A DNA stretch of 64,000 bases from a virus: the IMG/VR virus record IMGVR_UViG_3300037112_000155, positions 59,617 to 123,616 of that record; one strand, written 5' to 3'. Position 1 is the first letter of the stretch. Each line of letters begins with the position of its first letter. Below the pieces are notes generated by a model. That model made no database searches. It was not told the origin of the DNA and saw only the letters and a program-made list of their open reading frames with translations. A program made the position numbers and the translations under genes. Shown here piece by piece: positions 22,617 through 30,407 of this stretch.

Positions 22617-23012
22617 ATGTATGGAACGAAGACCGTGTACCGCGAGCAGAAGGATTCATCGGGCACCAGCATCGGGATGGACAAGCACGTCGAGGCCACT
22701 GTCGAAGGCCGCGTGCTGATGGCAGCCGGCGAGCCGGTGAAGGACCGCTTCGACCGCCTGTACGTTGGCATCCCGATCGAGGCCGAGCCTGGTTTCGACC
22801 GTTACGTGCAGTCCGCAGATCCGCTGATCCACGAGCAGCTCCTCTCCCTTGCGAAGGGCGACGTTGTGCGTGCGAAGGGCGTGCTGCAGAGCAGCAAGCG
22901 CGGCAACGGCAGCAACATCCGGCTGGAGTCGATCACAGTCATCAGCAAGGCCCCTCAGGGACCTATTGCGGTGGCTGCGGCGTCATCCAATTCGGGTGAG
23001 CAGGCAGCGTAG
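22617..23012 (+). CDS. Possible OB-fold protein, 131 aa
   Basis: Sequence VEATVEGRVLMAAGEPVK...VVRAKGVLQSSKRGNGSNI...RLESITVIS follows the strand order of single-stranded nucleic-acid-binding OB folds, with a Ser/Ala/Gln tail as in SSB proteins. No acidic DDIPF-type tip is present. The GGCC/GGCC hairpin with TTTT overlaps its leader. Identification is tentative. Confidence 0.55.
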   Translation: MYGTKTVYREQKDSSGTSIGMDKHVEATVEGRVLMAAGEPVKDRFDRLYVGIPIEAEPGFDRYVQSADPLIHEQLLSLAKGDVVRAKGVLQSSKRGNGSNIRLESITVISKAPQGPIAVAAASSNSGEQAA

Positions 23013-23040
23013 TCGAGCTAAGGTTCGACTTTGTCCATGC

Positions 23041-23074
23041 GGAGGGTGGGGAATGGCATGTTCCCCTACCCTCC
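23041..23074 (+). terminator. Long stem-loop after OB-fold-like gene
   Basis: GGAGGGTGGGGAA pairs with TTCCCCTACCCTCC (one bulge) around TGGCATG; a GCTTTTGG follows nine bases later. Very stable; termination or mRNA-end protection. Confidence 0.6.
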
Positions 23075-23125
23075 ACTGGAGCTTTTGGAGTGGAACTACG
23101 GTTTTCACCGTACTGTTTTCCCGCT

Positions 23126-23134
23126 CTAGTATAG
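23126..23134 (-). promoter_or_regulatory. CTATACTAG element on the minus strand
   Basis: Third copy of CTATACTAG, but pointing against all neighbouring genes. If active it would make antisense RNA into the 22,617 gene. Confidence 0.3.
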
Positions 23135-23180
23135 GCAAACTTGTCTCAACCCGGTAACCAGCGGGTCAGGAAGGGTCATT

Positions 23181-23489
23181 TTGGATACCAAACGGCGCGT
23201 CCTGGTGGCTACCAATGCAGCTTTGGTTGGCACCCTCCTGCCAGGCATTCTGGAAGCATCTCAACGCGTCATCGAACTCAAGAAAGAAGACGACATGAAC
23301 TCAGCTGCTGTACTCACCGCCCTCGCCAGTTCGCTTGGCGCCGGCATGCCATCCATCGAGGCTGCAACGCCGTCCGGCGGCGGCGGCCGTCCACGTCAGT
23401 TCAAATGCACCAACGGCAAGTCCAAGGTTTCGCAACGCTCGCGCGGCAACCGCCGCAAGGCTGCGAACAAGGCTCACCGCAAGGCCTAA
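23181..23489 (+). CDS. Small basic protein, up to 102 aa
   Basis: TTG at 23181 follows AGGAAGG; an ATG at 23295 with AAAGAAG upstream would give a 64-aa product. The C-terminus is strongly basic (SKVSQRSRGNRRKAANKAHRK). Possibly nucleic-acid binding. Start unresolved. Confidence 0.6.
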   Translation: MDTKRRVLVATNAALVGTLLPGILEASQRVIELKKEDDMNSAAVLTALASSLGAGMPSIEAATPSGGGGRPRQFKCTNGKSKVSQRSRGNRRKAANKAHRKA

Positions 23490-23508
23490 CTGGTGGATCG
23501 GGGTATTC

Positions 23509-23742
23509 ATGCGCCTGATTGATCTCTGTCTGTGGTTCCTGCTCCCACTCGCACTCGCGGTGTGGGACCGGTGGGACATCACGGACACAATGAAGTTGGG
23601 GACGGTTCCGGTTACGCTTCGTTCGGAACCTGTTACGGCCACACTGGCCGTATGCCCTTCGCATCGAAGATTTGGCACAGGGAATTGGACCCTGGTCGCC
23701 ACTTCAAATGATGACCAGCGAAGCAAGTGGAGACACAGGTAA
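23509..23742 (+). CDS. Small protein with N-terminal membrane or signal segment, 77 aa
   Basis: Opens MRLIDLCLWFLLPLALAVWD, a signal-anchor-like segment, then a polar domain (VTLRSEPVTATLAVCPSHR). Located two genes before the lysozyme, so a lysis-related role such as holin or spanin part is possible but not shown. Confidence 0.6.
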   Translation: MRLIDLCLWFLLPLALAVWDRWDITDTMKLGTVPVTLRSEPVTATLAVCPSHRRFGTGNWTLVATSNDDQRSKWRHR

Positions 23743-24009
23743 CAAAGAGTAAGCGGACTGGTCGCTATCACGGATAGCGTGTCGACCGCATTCAGTTTCA
23801 TCGCCACCAGTCTGTGTGGAATCACCCTGCATGTTCGGACGAGAGATCACGAGTGCAGGTCGGGAGCCGGTCCCGTCCATGAAACCGGTAGTTGGCACGC
23901 TTGCCAACGGAGGTACGCTTATGAAGAGCCGCTAATGAACTCCTCAGCCAGGAGCCGGGGTGAAAGCCCCGGCCTTTGGTACATTCACCTGGCGCTGCAT
24001 GCTGGGACC
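23743..24009 (+). other. Leader region of lysozyme gene
   Basis: About 270 bp. Contains GCTATC/GATAGC, TTGGC/GCCAA and a strong GCCGGGG/CCCCGGC stem at about 23,954-23,974, followed by CCTTTGGTACATTCACC, similar to the minus-block CTTTGGTAG element. A four-codon ATG-AAG-AGC-CGC-TAA with a good ribosome site sits at about 23,921. Confidence 0.45.
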
Positions 24010-24468
24010 ATGAAAACGTCACCTGCAGGATTCGCACTGATCCAAGACAACGAAGGATTCAAGCGCTTCGCTACACCGGACGCCAAGGGCAAGATGTCCA
24101 TTGGCTACGGTCACGACCTACTTCCCGGTGAATCTTACCCGAATGGAATTGAACAGCCCGAGGGTGCGGAGCTACTGGTCACGGACGTTGGCTATGCAGA
24201 GCACGCCGTCGACACCTTGGTTCTGACCTCTGTATCCATTCACCAGGAGCAGTATGACTCTCTGGTGGACTGGATCTACAACGATGGCACGGAGGCCTTC
24301 GCTACCTCAACGCTGCTGCGCCTGCTGAAGGCGGGACGCTTTACTGAAGCAGCGTATGAGATGCACAGCTGGTGCCATGCCGGCCTCAAGGTTATACGCG
24401 GCCTGCTGAAGCGACGCTGCACTGAAGTCGTCCTGTTTCTCACCAATTGCCCGCCTGATAAGGCCTAA
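24010..24468 (+). CDS. T4-type lysozyme (GH24 endolysin), 152 aa
   Basis: Residues 8-36 (FALIQDNEGFK...SIGYGHDL) contain E15 and D24 in the E-x8-D arrangement of T4 lysozyme; the usual Thr is S30. It would hydrolyse peptidoglycan glycan strands at lysis. No signal peptide, so a holin is required; small membrane proteins nearby are candidates. ATG at 24010 chosen because the upstream sequence is structured non-coding; an ATG at 23935 would add a 25-residue extension without homology. Confidence 0.85.
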   Translation: MKTSPAGFALIQDNEGFKRFATPDAKGKMSIGYGHDLLPGESYPNGIEQPEGAELLVTDVGYAEHAVDTLVLTSVSIHQEQYDSLVDWIYNDGTEAFATSTLLRLLKAGRFTEAAYEMHSWCHAGLKVIRGLLKRRCTEVVLFLTNCPPDKA

Positions 24469-24497
24469 CCAGATCTGAGCACGCCTCAGGAGGATTC

Positions 24498-25148
24498 ATG
24501 TCAGTACAGAACAAGATTCGCCGTTGGACATTCATTGCCAAGGTTGTCAAGGACGGCAAGGTGAGCACCTTTCAGCCGCCCGCTCTGACCATTGGCAACC
24601 GTGCAGCGGCCCGCAAGGCAGCGAACGAGATGCTTGAGAACATCACCGCAACTGATGGCCGGTTCGTTGGCTGCAAGGTAACGGTCGAGCCCGAGGCTCA
24701 CGAGGTGGTCAGCGATGCCATTCTCAACCAGATCAATGGCCTGGAACAGCAGACCAACATGATCATCCGCGCGCTCAAGTCCGCTTGCACCCGCCTGGTC
24801 AACCTGGACCCGGCCAAGCCCGAGTCCGAGGAAGAGTTCAACAATGCCGTCACCGCCCTGATCGGAGAGTTTGCTCTCGAACAGCAGGCATTGATGGAAG
24901 TCGAGAAGCTCAAGGAACGCGGCATCGATCCGAGCACAATCGTGCCCGAGGATCAGGCCCTGGATCTCGAAGGTGAGTTTGCCGGCGCGTTCACCGCCAG
25001 CTCCGAGGACTGCCCCAAGCCGTGTTGCGGTGATGGTGGCTGTGCCGAGGGATGTGGCGACGCAGGATGCGGTAAGAGCGCACCCGCGGCGGAGCCGGCA
25101 GCTGAGCCGTTTCCGGATGGTCAGTTCGCGGAAGAGGTTGCAGCCTAA
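24498..25148 (+). CDS. Hypothetical protein with Cys/Gly-rich tail, 216 aa
   Basis: Residues 1-70 form an alpha/beta unit with dense AAARKAANEML helix; 75-150 are helical and acidic. Residues about 172-192 (CPKPCCGDGG...CGDAGCGK) hold seven cysteines in 21 residues, a probable metal-binding knuckle, then an acidic Ala/Pro tail. No family recognised. Confidence 0.8.
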   Translation: MSVQNKIRRWTFIAKVVKDGKVSTFQPPALTIGNRAAARKAANEMLENITATDGRFVGCKVTVEPEAHEVVSDAILNQINGLEQQTNMIIRALKSACTRLVNLDPAKPESEEEFNNAVTALIGEFALEQQALMEVEKLKERGIDPSTIVPEDQALDLEGEFAGAFTASSEDCPKPCCGDGGCAEGCGDAGCGKSAPAAEPAAEPFPDGQFAEEVAA

Positions 25149-25420
25149 TGGCGGTCAGCCTGCTCAAGATGTCCGAAGAGTTGGAGGCAGCGTCCCTTCG
25201 TATGGAAGGGGCGCTTGCCGAGCTGGGATCCATGGATCGCATGACCAACATCGAGTCCTACATCCTGGGCAACGTGCGCTGCGCACAGGCGGGCATTCGC
25301 TCCGCCATCGACTTTGTCCAACAGTGCAAGGCCTACAAAGAGGCAGGCACGACCGACAAGGCAGCATCCAAGCGCCAACCATCGCCAAGGATACTGCCAC
25401 CTACTACTGAGCCTGGGTGA
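25148..25420 (+). CDS. Helical hypothetical protein, 90 aa
   Basis: Starts in the TAATG overlap with the preceding gene. Helix-turn-helix hairpin-like (MSEELEAASLRMEGALAEL; AQAGIRSAIDFVQQCKA). Ends in the 20-base repeat that precedes a terminator. Function unknown. Confidence 0.75.
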   Translation: MAVSLLKMSEELEAASLRMEGALAELGSMDRMTNIESYILGNVRCAQAGIRSAIDFVQQCKAYKEAGTTDKAASKRQPSPRILPPTTEPG

Positions 25421-25424
25421 CCAG

Positions 25425-25444
25425 GCCTAAGTAGTTCACCTGAG
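25425..25444 (+). repeat. 20-base exact repeat copy A
   Basis: The 20-mer gcctaagtagttcacctgag, identical to 41,644-41,663. Here it abuts the terminator at 25,442. Confidence 0.85.
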
Positions 25445-25468
25445 CCCCGGCTAACCCCGGGGCTTTTA
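25442..25468 (+). terminator. Rho-independent terminator, CTAACC loop
   Basis: AGCCCCGG/CCGGGGCT with loop CTAACC and a TTTT tail. Loop shared with the terminator at 55,471. Confidence 0.85.
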
Positions 25469-25491
25469 GTTTGGAACAAGGAGATATTCTC

Positions 25492-25968
25492 ATGGCAGAA
25501 AACACCTACGTTGAGCCCACATACTGGGGCGACAAGCTGTCCGGCAAGCTCAAGCTGAGCGTGCGTGGTATTGGCACCAGTCTCAAGGGCTGGCGTCAGA
25601 ACAACGCCAAGGAGTCTCTCGAGGCCGAGCTGGCCAAGATCATCGAGACCGCCAACGGTCACAAGGCCAAGGGCAAGGCCGCCGGCAATCCCGTATTCGC
25701 GGAGTTGGAGAAGAAGGCCTTCGAACGCATCGACAAGTATTGCACCAAGTACGGGGTTACCCGTGCAGAGGTGGAGGCGCAGGCGCCCGCGCTCGCGGAG
25801 CTGCACGCTCTCACCATCTCCGCCAGGCCCATGTCCCCGGGTCTCAAGATCCTGGGCACGCTAATTGGTGGTGGTCTGTTCCTGGCCATCATCGGCATGG
25901 CTTCAGGCGTCATCAGCGCCAGCCACAGCTGGATGGTTCACATCCTGACTCACACACCGCTTCACTAG
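25492..25968 (+). CDS. Helical protein with C-terminal membrane anchor, 158 aa
   Basis: ATG at 25492 follows CAAGGAG. Charged helical body (residues 30-115) and one hydrophobic segment near the end (ILGTLIGGGLFLAIIGMASG). Tail-anchored topology. First of a run of membrane-protein genes. Function unknown. Confidence 0.8.
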   Translation: MAENTYVEPTYWGDKLSGKLKLSVRGIGTSLKGWRQNNAKESLEAELAKIIETANGHKAKGKAAGNPVFAELEKKAFERIDKYCTKYGVTRAEVEAQAPALAELHALTISARPMSPGLKILGTLIGGGLFLAIIGMASGVISASHSWMVHILTHTPLH

Positions 25969-25985
25969 GCCTGAAAGGAGGGCTT

Positions 25986-26321
25986 ATGCCACTCTGGCTG
26001 CTATGGCTGATCCCTTCGTATGAGGTCGGCTTCTGGAGCGCCATCCTGCTCCGTCGCAAGTCTCACAATCCCAAACGGGACCGGGAGATCTTGATCTACG
26101 GTGCAGGTGGTGCTCAACATCACATCCCGATCGTGGATGAACGGCTGCGCAGGCAAGCGGGCTCGGCCACTAAGTGGCAGGCACGCGTGGCAAGCTGGAC
26201 GGTCTCGTGCTCACGCTGGCTGGTGAACTCGAAGGCGTTCGAGCACCTGGCACTCATCGCCATCCGCAAGCGCTGGCCTGGCCAGAAACCGATCAGCTCG
26301 ACCGTGAGGTTGTTCACATGA
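25986..26321 (+). CDS. Membrane-associated hypothetical protein, 111 aa
   Basis: AAAGGAGGG precedes the ATG. N-terminal hydrophobic segment (LWLLWLIPSYEVGFWSAILL) then a basic body. Stop overlaps the next ATG (ATGA). Function unknown. Confidence 0.75.
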   Translation: MPLWLLWLIPSYEVGFWSAILLRRKSHNPKRDREILIYGAGGAQHHIPIVDERLRRQAGSATKWQARVASWTVSCSRWLVNSKAFEHLALIAIRKRWPGQKPISSTVRLFT

Positions 26322-26470
26322 TCGACTTCCTCAGGCTCTATTGCATGATCGCGCTGCCGGTAGGATGTGTGATCTACGTCATCTACTGGACGACTCTGAA
26401 AATCACCTCCATTGTGGCTGGCTGGATCGATAGTTACTTCGATCGCCAGCTTCAGGAGGATGCGACATGA
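26318..26470 (+). CDS. Small membrane protein, 50 aa
   Basis: One to two hydrophobic helices (YCMIALPVGCVIYVIYW; LKITSIVAGWI). Coupled at both ends by ATGA overlaps. Confidence 0.75.
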   Translation: MIDFLRLYCMIALPVGCVIYVIYWTTLKITSIVAGWIDSYFDRQLQEDAT

Positions 26471-26670
26471 CCAAGATCATGGCTGCATGTGCGCTGGCTG
26501 CAGGCGCTGTCCTGCTCTGGCTGGTCTGGCGCGCCGAGTTCATCGTCAAGATGCTCGAGCATACCCAGATCTGCATGGTCAACGGTGAACGAGCCAGTCT
26601 CTGGTTCAAAACGCGTGGCGAGATGAACCGCTACGAAGAACGCAAACGTCAGGAGGCGACACCCGCATGA
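26467..26670 (+). CDS. Single-pass membrane protein, 67 aa
   Basis: N-terminal helix ACALAAGAVLLWLVWRAEF then a basic cytosolic-looking tail (RGEMNRYEERKRQ). GGAGG lies upstream. Overlaps both neighbours by 4 bp. Confidence 0.75.
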   Translation: MTKIMAACALAAGAVLLWLVWRAEFIVKMLEHTQICMVNGERASLWFKTRGEMNRYEERKRQEATPA

Positions 26671-26840
26671 TGAGTAAAGTCCTCGCAATTCTGTACTTCA
26701 TGGGCCTGGGCTTTGCCTGGGGCATCTGCTACGTCGTCGGGTGTTACACCGGCGAGTGGCTGGTCAGCTATGTCAAGGGCAAGTACCAGGAGCGGAAGAC
26801 ACGCTTGCGTGCCAGCTTCAGCAAGCAGGTTGCCGCATGA
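26667..26840 (+). CDS. Single-pass membrane protein, 57 aa
   Basis: AILYFMGLGFAWGICYVVGC is the membrane helix; the tail is basic (KGKYQERKTRLR). AGGAGG lies nine bases upstream. Same topology as its neighbours. Confidence 0.75.
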   Translation: MMSKVLAILYFMGLGFAWGICYVVGCYTGEWLVSYVKGKYQERKTRLRASFSKQVAA

Positions 26841-27184
26841 TGATCACACCATCCAACTCAGGCTCTGCGATCGCCGGCGTCGGCGTCGGAGCCTTCGCAT
26901 GGTCGGCCTTTCTCAAGATCGACAAGATCCCGATCCTCAAACGGTTCGTTCCCACCCAGCGCAAGGAGCAGACCCTCGCCTGGATGAACAAGAACAAGAG
27001 CCTCAGCCTGCTCGGGCTGGAGGCCATCAACTTTGCGATTCATGGCATCACCTCAGCCAACGCTGTGATCTTCGCACTGGGCAACACCATCTTCAATGTG
27101 GCCATGCTGTTTGCGTATCTGCCGCTACGCCAGCGGAAGATCAGCAAGGAGCACACCAAGACCATTCTGAGAGGAGCGGCATGA
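26837..27184 (+). CDS. Membrane protein, 115 aa
   Basis: Two hydrophobic regions (SGSAIAGVGVGAFAWSAFL; AIHGITSANAVIFALGN-like segment around residues 60-95) separated by a charged stretch. Could be holin-like in topology. Chained by ATGA overlaps on both sides. Confidence 0.75.
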   Translation: MMITPSNSGSAIAGVGVGAFAWSAFLKIDKIPILKRFVPTQRKEQTLAWMNKNKSLSLLGLEAINFAIHGITSANAVIFALGNTIFNVAMLFAYLPLRQRKISKEHTKTILRGAA

Positions 27185-27342
27185 AACTAACGATCCTGGC
27201 CATTCTCGGCCTGATCTTCATTGGGACGGTCAGACTGGCGCAGTTCATCGCTGCCTGCTTCTGCATCCTGTTCTTTGGCTACACCACCTACGAATTACTT
27301 TGCACGTTTCGTCACCCGGGGCGCAAACAGCGCGCGGCTTAG
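27181..27342 (+). CDS. Small membrane protein, 53 aa
   Basis: Two short hydrophobic helices (ILAILGLIFIGTV; FIAACFCILFFGYTTY) and a basic tail. Start overlaps preceding stop. Confidence 0.75.
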   Translation: MKLTILAILGLIFIGTVRLAQFIAACFCILFFGYTTYELLCTFRHPGRKQRAA

Positions 27343-27372
27343 CACCACAAATCCAACACCAGGAGCATCACC

Positions 27373-27588
27373 ATGAAACTGATCTTCGGATTCATCACGC
27401 TGGTCCTCGCAGTTGTTCTCACGGGCGGCATCTACCTCTTCGTTCGCAAGGACGAAGGCAAGAAGTCTGACCTGGCCACGTTCAAGGCCATCCCCACCAA
27501 AGCCAAGGCCACCGCGGCCAAGTTCGGTCAGTATCTGACCTCGCTGTTCGCGTCCAAGCCTGCAGCGGACACCGCTCAAGCAGCGTAG
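27373..27588 (+). CDS. Single-pass membrane protein, 71 aa
   Basis: N-terminal helix (IFGFITLVLAVVLTGGIYLF) and an Ala/Lys-rich, mostly polar tail. CAGGAG lies upstream. Function unknown. Confidence 0.8.
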   Translation: MKLIFGFITLVLAVVLTGGIYLFVRKDEGKKSDLATFKAIPTKAKATAAKFGQYLTSLFASKPAADTAQAA

Positions 27589-27606
27589 TCCGCATCCCTG
27601 AATAAC

Positions 27607-27632
27607 CTGCTCGCATCAGGTGGTGCGAGCAG
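27607..27632 (+). other. 9-bp hairpin
   Basis: CTGCTCGCA/TGCGAGCAG with an 8-nt loop and no T-run, between two small genes. Confidence 0.5.
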
Positions 27633-27651
27633 GGCCTATCTGGAGAACCAC

Positions 27652-27825
27652 ATGTTTCAGTTGCTCATCACCACGTTCATCATCACGGGCCGGAATGTTC
27701 CCGCCGTCACCACGTCCATCACCACGTTTGATCTCGCCAAAGACGCAGAGATCGCATTCAAGTTGCTCAATGAGCCCACGGATTCAGTAGTCAAGCGATC
27801 AGCCATTCGGCTGTACCTGCAGTAG
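27652..27825 (+). CDS. Small hypothetical protein, 57 aa
   Basis: CTGGAGAACCAC precedes ATG. Two strands then a helix (FDLAKDAEIAFKLLNEP) and a final strand; compact soluble fold likely. Family not recognised. Confidence 0.7.
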   Translation: MFQLLITTFIITGRNVPAVTTSITTFDLAKDAEIAFKLLNEPTDSVVKRSAIRLYLQ

Positions 27826-27832
27826 GAGAGTC

Positions 27833-27901
27833 ATGCGCAAGATTCATCCAACGAACTGTCAGTGTCCAAAGTGCAAGCGGAAGGAGAACCTATGCAAGTA
27901 G
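27833..27901 (+). CDS. Zinc-knuckle microprotein, 22 aa
   Basis: Reads MRKIHPTNCQCPKCKRKENL and ends CK; four cysteines (C-x-C-x2-C-x6-C). GGAG precedes the ATG and the stop lies 10 bp inside the next gene. Very short, but composition and ribosome site argue for translation. Confidence 0.45.
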   Translation: MRKIHPTNCQCPKCKRKENLCK

Positions 27902-28236
27902 TCCACTGCAAACGTGAGCCATCCACCGTCTACATCGGTCGTGGCTCCGACATGGGCAATCCGTTCACCCATCTGCCCCTGTCCAAGACTAAGGCCTACG
28001 TCCAGGTCCTTTGCGTTGCTGACGCTGTGTCCTATTGCGAGAACTGGGCACGCGGGAGCACTACGTGGGATCATGTCATCCCACCTGCAGTCCGCACCAA
28101 GTTCCTGGCCAAGCTCAAGACGCTTCGGGAGACTGACGTGCTGGGCTGCTTTTGCAGGCCGATGCACGAGTGCCACGGCGATATCATCGCTGTGCTGCAT
28201 GCCGAGTATCGTGCAGGAACCTTCATTATCCCTTGA
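27892..28236 (+). CDS. DUF4326-like protein, 114 aa
   Basis: ATG at 27892 chosen for GGAAGGAGAACC. VYIGRGSDMGNPF near the start and LGCFCRPMHECHGD near the end are the two hallmark blocks of DUF4326, a family common in phages. Biochemical function is not established; conserved Cys/His and Gly-rich parts su​ggest nucleotide or metal binding. Confidence 0.75.
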   Translation: MQVVHCKREPSTVYIGRGSDMGNPFTHLPLSKTKAYVQVLCVADAVSYCENWARGSTTWDHVIPPAVRTKFLAKLKTLRETDVLGCFCRPMHECHGDIIAVLHAEYRAGTFIIP

Positions 28237-28370
28237 AAGCCTTCATCTTCCTGTTCACCCTCATCATTGCACTCGGCGCCGCCGTGTGCATCTCTCTCAG
28301 GATGTCCGTGAGCCTGCGCAAGCAGGTGCTCGGCGTCCTCATCCCCTTTCCCAACCCGGAGAACGCATGA
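28233..28370 (+). CDS. Single-pass membrane protein, 45 aa
   Basis: TTG start overlaps the TGA of the previous gene (TTGA). KAFIFLFTLIIALGAAVCIS is the membrane segment. Next ATG overlaps its stop. Confidence 0.65.
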   Translation: MKAFIFLFTLIIALGAAVCISLRMSVSLRKQVLGVLIPFPNPENA

Positions 28371-28525
28371 AAACCGTCCTGTTCTGGATCGGCGTCGTTA
28401 TCGTGGGCTTGCTCAGCGTGCAGATCCTGGCCGGCCTGGTCAACCTGTTCTCAGCTGGCATCCAGTCTGTGGCTACCAGCCTCAGGGTGCGTGCCTACGA
28501 GAAAGCTATGAAGGTCGCGGCATGA
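28367..28525 (+). CDS. Single-pass membrane protein, 52 aa
   Basis: VLFWIGVVIVGLLSVQILAG forms the membrane helix; a short basic tail follows. GGAG lies upstream; ATGA overlaps at both ends. Confidence 0.75.
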   Translation: MKTVLFWIGVVIVGLLSVQILAGLVNLFSAGIQSVATSLRVRAYEKAMKVAA

Positions 28526-28929
28526 AAACAGTCATCGCCTTCTGGGCTGCCGTGCTGGCCTTCGCCGGCGGCTGGCTGTACTGGCGCAATCGGAAGCGCT
28601 ACATGAAGAAGTCAGTGGTTTGGCTTATATCGAAGAGCGTCACGGAGCTGCTAGTTTTACTCCTGACAGCCTCGGTACTGCCTGCCCTGCTTATCGTGTG
28701 GCTCGTGGTCTGGATCACCAGGCCGATCAAAACCCCCTGGGTGCGCACCGTCATCGGCGTGCTCAGCGGCATCAGCTTCGCCTTCATGTCCAGCTTCGCG
28801 CTGGAGGCTCTCATCTTCCTTGGCATCTTTGCCATCGACATGAAGACGGGCGAACACGAGGGCGGCTTCCTGCACTGCTGGAAGCAAGCCAAGTCCGAAC
28901 AATCGACAGACATGCCCATGGCGGCATGA
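28522..28929 (+). CDS. Membrane protein, 135 aa
   Basis: Three or four hydrophobic segments (residues 5-22, 42-65, 75-105). Charged C-terminus with HCWKQAKSEQ. Last of the tightly coupled membrane genes. Function unknown. Confidence 0.8.
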   Translation: MKTVIAFWAAVLAFAGGWLYWRNRKRYMKKSVVWLISKSVTELLVLLLTASVLPALLIVWLVVWITRPIKTPWVRTVIGVLSGISFAFMSSFALEALIFLGIFAIDMKTGEHEGGFLHCWKQAKSEQSTDMPMAA

Positions 28930-28939
28930 GGAGAACACC

Positions 28940-29161
28940 GTGGTCACCATCACCTACACCGAACGCGAGATCAAGCAACTGATCGCTAACGATGCGAATC
29001 AGCGGCTGGGCTCGCTGGCGGTCAGTTCTGACAGCATCCACTTGCTGGTGAAATCCAGCCAGAACTACAAGTCCACCTGGGAGTCAGCTGGAACGCTGGC
29101 GACCAATGACCCTGCGGAGCTGGCCAAGGTGCCAGAGCTGAAGGCCGAGCTGAAAGCCTGA
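28940..29161 (+). CDS. Hypothetical protein, 73 aa
   Basis: GTG start with GAGGAG upstream. Small alpha/beta sequence (VTITYTEREIKQLIANDAN). No family recognised. Confidence 0.75.
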   Translation: MVTITYTEREIKQLIANDANQRLGSLAVSSDSIHLLVKSSQNYKSTWESAGTLATNDPAELAKVPELKAELKA

Positions 29162-29171
29162 GGAGGCCTGC

Positions 29172-29480
29172 ATGGCTAACTGGATCACGGTGCGTCGCAG
29201 CGATGGCTACGACGTCGACATCAACCTGGACATGTGCTCACACATCGCTCGCACTCCGGACTCTATCCGGGTGAGTACAACCACCGCTGTGATCCTGTTG
29301 AAGGGCGATGAGATCGAGGACTTCGAGAAGAAGCTCGCGAGTGCGTGGCCTCACCGCTATAGCCGTGAGGAGAAGCTGCTCATGACGCAGGAATCCAGAA
29401 CTCGTCCGTGTGCCATGCCCAGCACTGCCCACCTTACTGCCGGCTCGTCCGGCCCACCCGTTCACGCTTCATCTGTCTGA
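29172..29480 (+). CDS. Hypothetical protein, 102 aa
   Basis: GAGGAGG precedes the ATG. First 75 residues are a strand-rich domain ending in a helix (GDEIEDFEKKLASAW); the last 25 are Ser/Pro/Thr-rich and may be linker. Function unknown. Confidence 0.75.
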   Translation: MANWITVRRSDGYDVDINLDMCSHIARTPDSIRVSTTTAVILLKGDEIEDFEKKLASAWPHRYSREEKLLMTQESRTRPCAMPSTAHLTAGSSGPPVHASSV

Positions 29481-29487
29481 GGACATT

Positions 29488-29724
29488 ATGGCCAAGCTGA
29501 TCTATAACCAGGACCTCAACATGGTCTATCCCGCGCCGGAAGACGGCCGGGAACTGAAGTCCTACGAATACGCGCTCCAATGTCCTGCATGCGGATTCGA
29601 CGACATGACTGACCTGCGTGCGGCGAAGTTCTTTCCACCCTTCGTGTGTGGGGATGACGAGACAGGGTGTGGCACCATGTTCACCCTCGACGAGATTCGT
29701 GACTCCTATCTCCAACGGGTCTAG
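29488..29724 (+). CDS. Zinc-ribbon protein, 78 aa
   Basis: CPACGFDD and CGDDETGCG form a typical four-Cys ribbon. ATG at 29488 follows GAGGA. Probably binds nucleic acid or protein; target unknown. Confidence 0.75.
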   Translation: MAKLIYNQDLNMVYPAPEDGRELKSYEYALQCPACGFDDMTDLRAAKFFPPFVCGDDETGCGTMFTLDEIRDSYLQRV

Positions 29725-29939
29725 TAGTTTCACCTTATTCGATTGGCTTCGGCCAACCGATATGGTGATCACAGCTTGGAGTCACCCGCCCAACCTGTCC
29801 TGATCGAGACGCGCGGCTTCCATCCTGGTGCGCAGATGTCTCAGGACCTCCAAGCACACGACCTGATATACGAGGCAGTTGGTCTGCCGCACAGGCTTCT
29901 GCCTCGTATACCAGGCACTCAACTGAAAGGGCGACCCAA
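29725..29939 (+). other. Structured non-coding leader with 12-bp inverted repeat
   Basis: GTTTCACC (29727-29734) is followed by a TTGGC-TTCG-GCCAA stem and a perfect 12-bp stem TATACGAGGCAG/CTGCCTCGTATA (29867-29878 with 29899-29910). Lies between the zinc-ribbon gene and a TTG-started gene; candidate regulatory leader or small RNA. Confidence 0.5.
29727..29734 (+). promoter_or_regulatory. GTTTCACC element 3
   Basis: TAGTAGTTTCACCTTAT immediately after a stop codon, as at 19,536. Confidence 0.45.
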
Positions 29940-30407
29940 TTGGACAAGTCTCTGCAGCTAGCAAAGGAGTGGAAGACGGCTCCGCGTATGGACATGGGCA
30001 TCGCGATCGAGCATCTCGCGCAACAGACCCAGCGCCTGACTGACCTCGTTCGCTACCAGCGGCACGAGCTGTTCGAAGCGAAGCTCATCAGTCTGGAAGA
30101 ATTCACAGCCCTGGTCACCGATTCCGAGAACGGACAACGTGTTGCCCGGCTTGAGGGATACGACGAGGCGATCAGGAAGCTGCAGCCCAGTCCTTCGGCG
30201 AGTATCCTGCCCCCGTTGCCGTCCGAACGCTTCTGGTTCGACGACTCGGACGTTATGGCTGAGGTACAGGACACCGAGTACGCCCGAGGCAAGGTAGCTC
30301 ACAGCCTCATGGTCATGACTTGCAACGAGAAGTATGCGCTGTATCGTGCTGTGGTTGCCCTGGCACGAAAACAGCTCAACGAGACGCCCATAAACACGGC
30401 AGTCTGA
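29940..30407 (+). CDS. Hypothetical protein, 155 aa
   Basis: TTG start with GAAAGGG upstream; an ATG at 29988 is less well placed. Helical N-terminus (IEHLAQQTQRLTDLVRYQ), central EYARGKVAHSLMVM, and basic C-terminal helix. No family recognised. Confidence 0.7.
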   Translation: MDKSLQLAKEWKTAPRMDMGIAIEHLAQQTQRLTDLVRYQRHELFEAKLISLEEFTALVTDSENGQRVARLEGYDEAIRKLQPSPSASILPPLPSERFWFDDSDVMAEVQDTEYARGKVAHSLMVMTCNEKYALYRAVVALARKQLNETPINTAV

